NCBI GenBank assembly: GCA_018648945.1
Contig: JABGQJ010000299.1
Span: forward strand, 1-8,791
Source: Victivallales bacterium
GTDB taxonomy: Bacteria > Verrucomicrobiota > Lentisphaeria > Oligosphaerales > Lenti-02
Direction: 5' to 3'
DNA: 8,791 nt
Below, in pieces: positions 6,636 to 8,791 of the stretch. The position numbers and the translations under genes are program-made. Under the pieces are notes generated by a model that ran no database searches, was not told where the DNA came from, and saw only the letters and a program-made list of their open reading frames with translations. Position 1 is the first letter of the stretch. Each line of letters starts with the position of its first letter.

Positions 6636-6675
6636 GGGTGGTTGAACAAACGGTGGAGGTGAAAGGGCCCCTGCC

Positions 6676-8298
6676 TTATTGGAAGATGTTGGTCTGCTCG
6701 AGCGTCCAGGTGGCATCGCTGGCACTGTTCAGGGCACCGACAAGAAGAGCTGCCTCATGACCTGGGTCCAAAGAAGCACCCATCTCGATGGAGGCAACGC
6801 CACCACAGATTGCCTCACGAATCACCGGGGCAGAGATTGCTTCGCCATCAATGACGATAACCAGTCTTTCGTTGACATGGGCGCCACTTACCTGGCAAAA
6901 GCGGTCGGCACCACGAAGAGTGAATCCAAGGCGGACATAAGGCTCGTTGTTGTTGGGATTGAATGCCGTGCTTGCTTCGGCGATGTCACCGGGTAGGATG
7001 ACCGCTGGCTCGAGGAGAAAACCAGTACATGGTGGGTCTGGCTGGCATTCGATGGCCCAATCACCATCTTGCGCAACAGCCCATTGCTTTGCTTCAGCCA
7101 TATCTGCGAAGGGGAGGTCCGACTTCTCGATATGCATTGTCAAACGCTTGGGCCTGCCAATTGTATCGATTGCTGCTTCTGGGTCGACGTCCTTCAGGCG
7201 AGCTCGCACCAGGTCACCATCGAGCGAGACCTCACCTTCAACACCAAATGCGTCGAGTCTCCTCTCAATGGCTTCTTGGACTTCGCTTGGGTGGATGCCC
7301 TCGTCGGGCAACAAGACCAACTCCAGCTGGACCGTCCCGGCCAGGGGACTCGGCTCTAAAGCCAATTGGACATTTTGCAGCACCCAAATAGCAGATGTGC
7401 CCAGCGGCGGAAACAGTGCCAGAATGGCCAACACAATCCATGCCGGTGAACCACGACGCTCGTGCTTGAAATAAAGCCAGGTGAAGGCGAAAAAGGCCAT
7501 GCAGGTAGCTGCCAGGAGCTCAAATGCCACAAAGGCGTCGTCAGAGATGAGGAAAGCCTGTTGGAAGGGGCGGATGATAAATGCGGCGTTCCAACCGATA
7601 AAGGGCCAGCAGAGCAGGTCCAGGGGCGAAAAGGCGACCAATTGTCTCGCCACTGGCTTGGGCCAGTCGAGGTGAAACAAGGCCAGGCCGATGGCAGTCA
7701 CTGCGAGAGGCAAAAAGACCATCATGGCAATCAAGGTCGCCGTGATTGTGGGCTCCCAATACAGAGAGGGGTTGGTCAACATGTTCACGCCAGATGACAT
7801 GGCAGACAGAGTGTACAACCAAAGAGCGCCATTGACCAGTTTGGTAGCAGAGATGCGATCTGCCATCCACCACAGCAATGCCGCAGCCGCACCCAAGGTG
7901 ATGACCGTGACAATCCTGAAGGACCACCCAGGCTGAGATACCACCCCACCATAGCCAAACATCATTTGTTCCAAAGCCCAAGCGACGGCCGCACCCTGCA
8001 CCCCTGAGATGATCAGGTACAGCACCAGGCCGAGCTTGTGCAGCACTCGCACGGTCTTGTCCGGTACGCCCGAGGGAACAAAGAGCATCGTCCCCAGGCG
8101 TATGGCCAGCAGAACAGCGACGTCGAGCATAAAAATCGAGGCCACGCTGCCCGCTGGAAACTGCGCCAATATTTCTCTGTCAATGCCGGCAAGAGGTATC
8201 CTCCGTCCCACAAAGAAGGCCACTGTAATGGCCAGCAGAACCAACCAGCCCTTGATGTTGGAATACCAGGGTGCCCAAGCTTCGTCGCTGTCTGTCAT
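6676..8298 (-). CDS. Polytopic membrane protein with C-terminal SecD P1-head-like domain
   Basis: The 540-residue product (from the ATG at 8298) has about nine hydrophobic spans in residues 15-309, with loops such as HKLG, DRISATK, DWPKPVARQ and FKHERRG whose charges fit an N-in topology and an extracytoplasmic C-terminus. The rest, about 320-540, resembles the SecD periplasmic P1 domain: EVQEAIERRLDAFGVEGEVS and LVRARLKDVDPEAA, like SecD's 'rows of register' helix and strand, then a head with ILPGDIAEAS, RLVIVIDGEAISAPVIREAI and ALLVGALNSA (compare SecD Leu-Asp-Gly-x-x-x-Ser-Ala-Pro-Val-Ile and Leu-Leu-Arg-Ala-Gly-Ala-Leu). SecD's RND-type membrane part (TM2-6) after the P1 domain is missing, so this is not SecD. 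Four Cys (418, 424, 468, 498) fall in the C-terminal domain. A TTG at 8316 could add six residues. Ribosome binding is weak at both starts. Function unknown; a chaperone-like or substrate-binding role is only a guess. By eye, GC content is lower than in the pump genes. Confidence 0.72.
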   Translation of the reverse strand: MTDSDEAWAPWYSNIKGWLVLLAITVAFFVGRRIPLAGIDREILAQFPAGSVASIFMLDVAVLLAIRLGTMLFVPSGVPDKTVRVLHKLGLVLYLIISGVQGAAVAWALEQMMFGYGGVVSQPGWSFRIVTVITLGAAAALLWWMADRISATKLVNGALWLYTLSAMSSGVNMLTNPSLYWEPTITATLIAMMVFLPLAVTAIGLALFHLDWPKPVARQLVAFSPLDLLCWPFIGWNAAFIIRPFQQAFLISDDAFVAFELLAATCMAFFAFTWLYFKHERRGSPAWIVLAILALFPPLGTSAIWVLQNVQLALEPSPLAGTVQLELVLLPDEGIHPSEVQEAIERRLDAFGVEGEVSLDGDLVRARLKDVDPEAAIDTIGRPKRLTMHIEKSDLPFADMAEAKQWAVAQDGDWAIECQPDPPCTGFLLEPAVILPGDIAEASTAFNPNNNEPYVRLGFTLRGADRFCQVSGAHVNERLVIVIDGEAISAPVIREAICGGVASIEMGASLDPGHEAALLVGALNSASDATWTLEQTNIFQ

Positions 8299-8372
8299 CA
8301 GTCCGTCCAGTGCCAACCATACCTATCGTGGCTGAGCTGAAGATGAGGACGCTTCCTCGCGCCTACGTGGCG

Positions 8373-8791
8373 TCACTGGGTCATAGCTCGGCTCAGGGCA
8401 GACAAAAGAGCACCTTTGCTGAAGGGCTTGGCCAGGAAATCTCTGGCGCCGAGGTCGAGCACTTCCTGGGCATTGACTTCGGTGGAATAGCCGCTCATTA
8501 CGACGACCGGCTGCTGGGCATCTTCTTCGAGAATACGCCGCAGTATTGCTCTTCCAGAAAGGAGGGGCATGGTCAGGTCGAGGAGCACCAAGCCGATTCG
8601 GTCCTTTTGCTCCAAGTAGGTCGCCAGCCCCGTCTCGCCATCGAGGGCGGTGAGGACGGCATGCCCAGCATTTTCAAGTATTTCCCTGATCATTTCCGAT
8701 AGGTCGGGCGCGTCCTCCACGACCAGAATGGTAGTTGCTGACGTTGGTGCCGCCTCGATTTTGGCTCGTACCCCGACTGGCTCGGTGGAAC
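8373..8791 (-). CDS. Response-regulator receiver domain, C-terminal end of a probable hybrid histidine kinase (cut by right edge)
   Basis: 138 codons are visible. The frame is open through the window edge with no start codon before the receiver, so this is the end of a longer protein. The first residues STEPVGVRAKIEAAPTSATT look like the short linker that follows a kinase ATPase domain in hybrid histidine kinases. The receiver is complete: the acidic pair Glu25-Asp26 (TILVVEDAPDLSEMI), phospho-acceptor Asp71 in VLLDLTMP, Ser99 in VVVMSGYS, Lys121 in DFLAKPF, and a last helix ending at the TGA (8373-8375). It would take a phosphate from the kinase core or act in a phosphorelay; there is no output domain after it. 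The next gene starts 74 bp downstream on the same strand, so co-transcription is possible. The input signal is unknown because the sensor part is outside the window. Confidence 0.85.
   Translation of the reverse strand, partial: STEPVGVRAKIEAAPTSATTILVVEDAPDLSEMIREILENAGHAVLTALDGETGLATYLEQKDRIGLVLLDLTMPLLSGRAILRRILEEDAQQPVVVMSGYSTEVNAQEVLDLGARDFLAKPFSKGALLSALSRAMTQ

Noticed and set aside
6661..6675. GGGCCC-centred repeat just after the SecD-like gene stop, considered as a terminator
   Set aside because: The symmetry is short, has no loop and no T-run; it is ordinary in GC-rich sequence.
6676..8298. Calling the membrane protein SecD
   Set aside because: Domain order is wrong (about nine spans before the P1-like domain) and the conserved RND-type spans of SecD are absent; only the P1/head part is similar.
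8345..8372. Two small stem-loops after the kinase stop codon (GAGGA-AGCG-TCCTC and CGCC-ACGTA-GGCG on the minus strand), considered as a terminator
   Set aside because: Stems are only four or five base pairs and no T-run follows, so termination is not supported.
8299..8372. A promoter for the SecD-like gene in the 74-bp gap after the kinase
   Set aside because: A TATGGT could serve as -10, but no acceptable -35 lies 16-18 bp upstream. Read-through from the kinase gene is equally possible.

Overview
The window is a GC-rich, tightly packed bacterial segment in which every gene I can support lies on the minus strand, so the biology reads from right to left. The host is Gram-negative: there is a lipoprotein adaptor, an inner-membrane RND pump and an outer-membrane channel domain. 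A hybrid histidine kinase, a small-protein/AbiEii-like nucleotidyltransferase pair and the high GC content are compatible with a myxobacterium-like or other delta-proteobacterial lineage. That placement is inference; no marker gene is present.

Right part (8791-6676). The window opens inside the end of a signalling protein: a complete receiver domain on a linker, most likely the C-terminus of a hybrid histidine kinase cut by the right edge. Next is a 540-residue membrane protein with about nine membrane spans followed by a C-terminal domain that resembles the periplasmic P1 'head' of the translocon protein SecD. The SecD membrane (RND) portion is absent. I do not know this architecture as a named family. 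By eye, this gene is less GC-rich than the pump genes.

Centre (6640-465). An efflux operon reads as sigma70-like promoter, perfect 14-bp palindrome, lipoprotein membrane-fusion protein, giant pump, TetR-family regulator. The adaptor and pump overlap by 4 bp (ATGA). The pump ORF encodes 1469 residues: a full RND transporter (about residues 1-1018) fused in frame to a complete TolC-type outer-membrane factor (about 1052-1469). Between them lies a stretch that looks like a Sec signal peptide ending in Ala-Gln-Ala. One ORF thus encodes both membrane ends of a tripartite pump, and the most economical reading is a polyprotein cut by signal peptidase I. The TetR protein, encoded last, is the obvious candidate to bind the palindrome and control its own operon.

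Left part (468-1). Two genes not obvious from simple ORF calling follow the TetR gene. The first encodes a Trp-rich protein of about 90 residues. It has no ATG, GTG or TTG in its own frame before its conserved-looking start. A coupled ATG-ATG overlapping the TetR stop codon lies in another frame and would reach it through a one-base shift at a T5 run. The second overlaps it by 8 bp and begins a protein with the Gly-Gly ... Asp-x-Asp signature of AbiEii/AbiGii-like nucleotidyltransferases, cut by the left edge. Together they look like a toxin-antitoxin or defence type module placed directly behind, and possibly co-transcribed with, the efflux operon.
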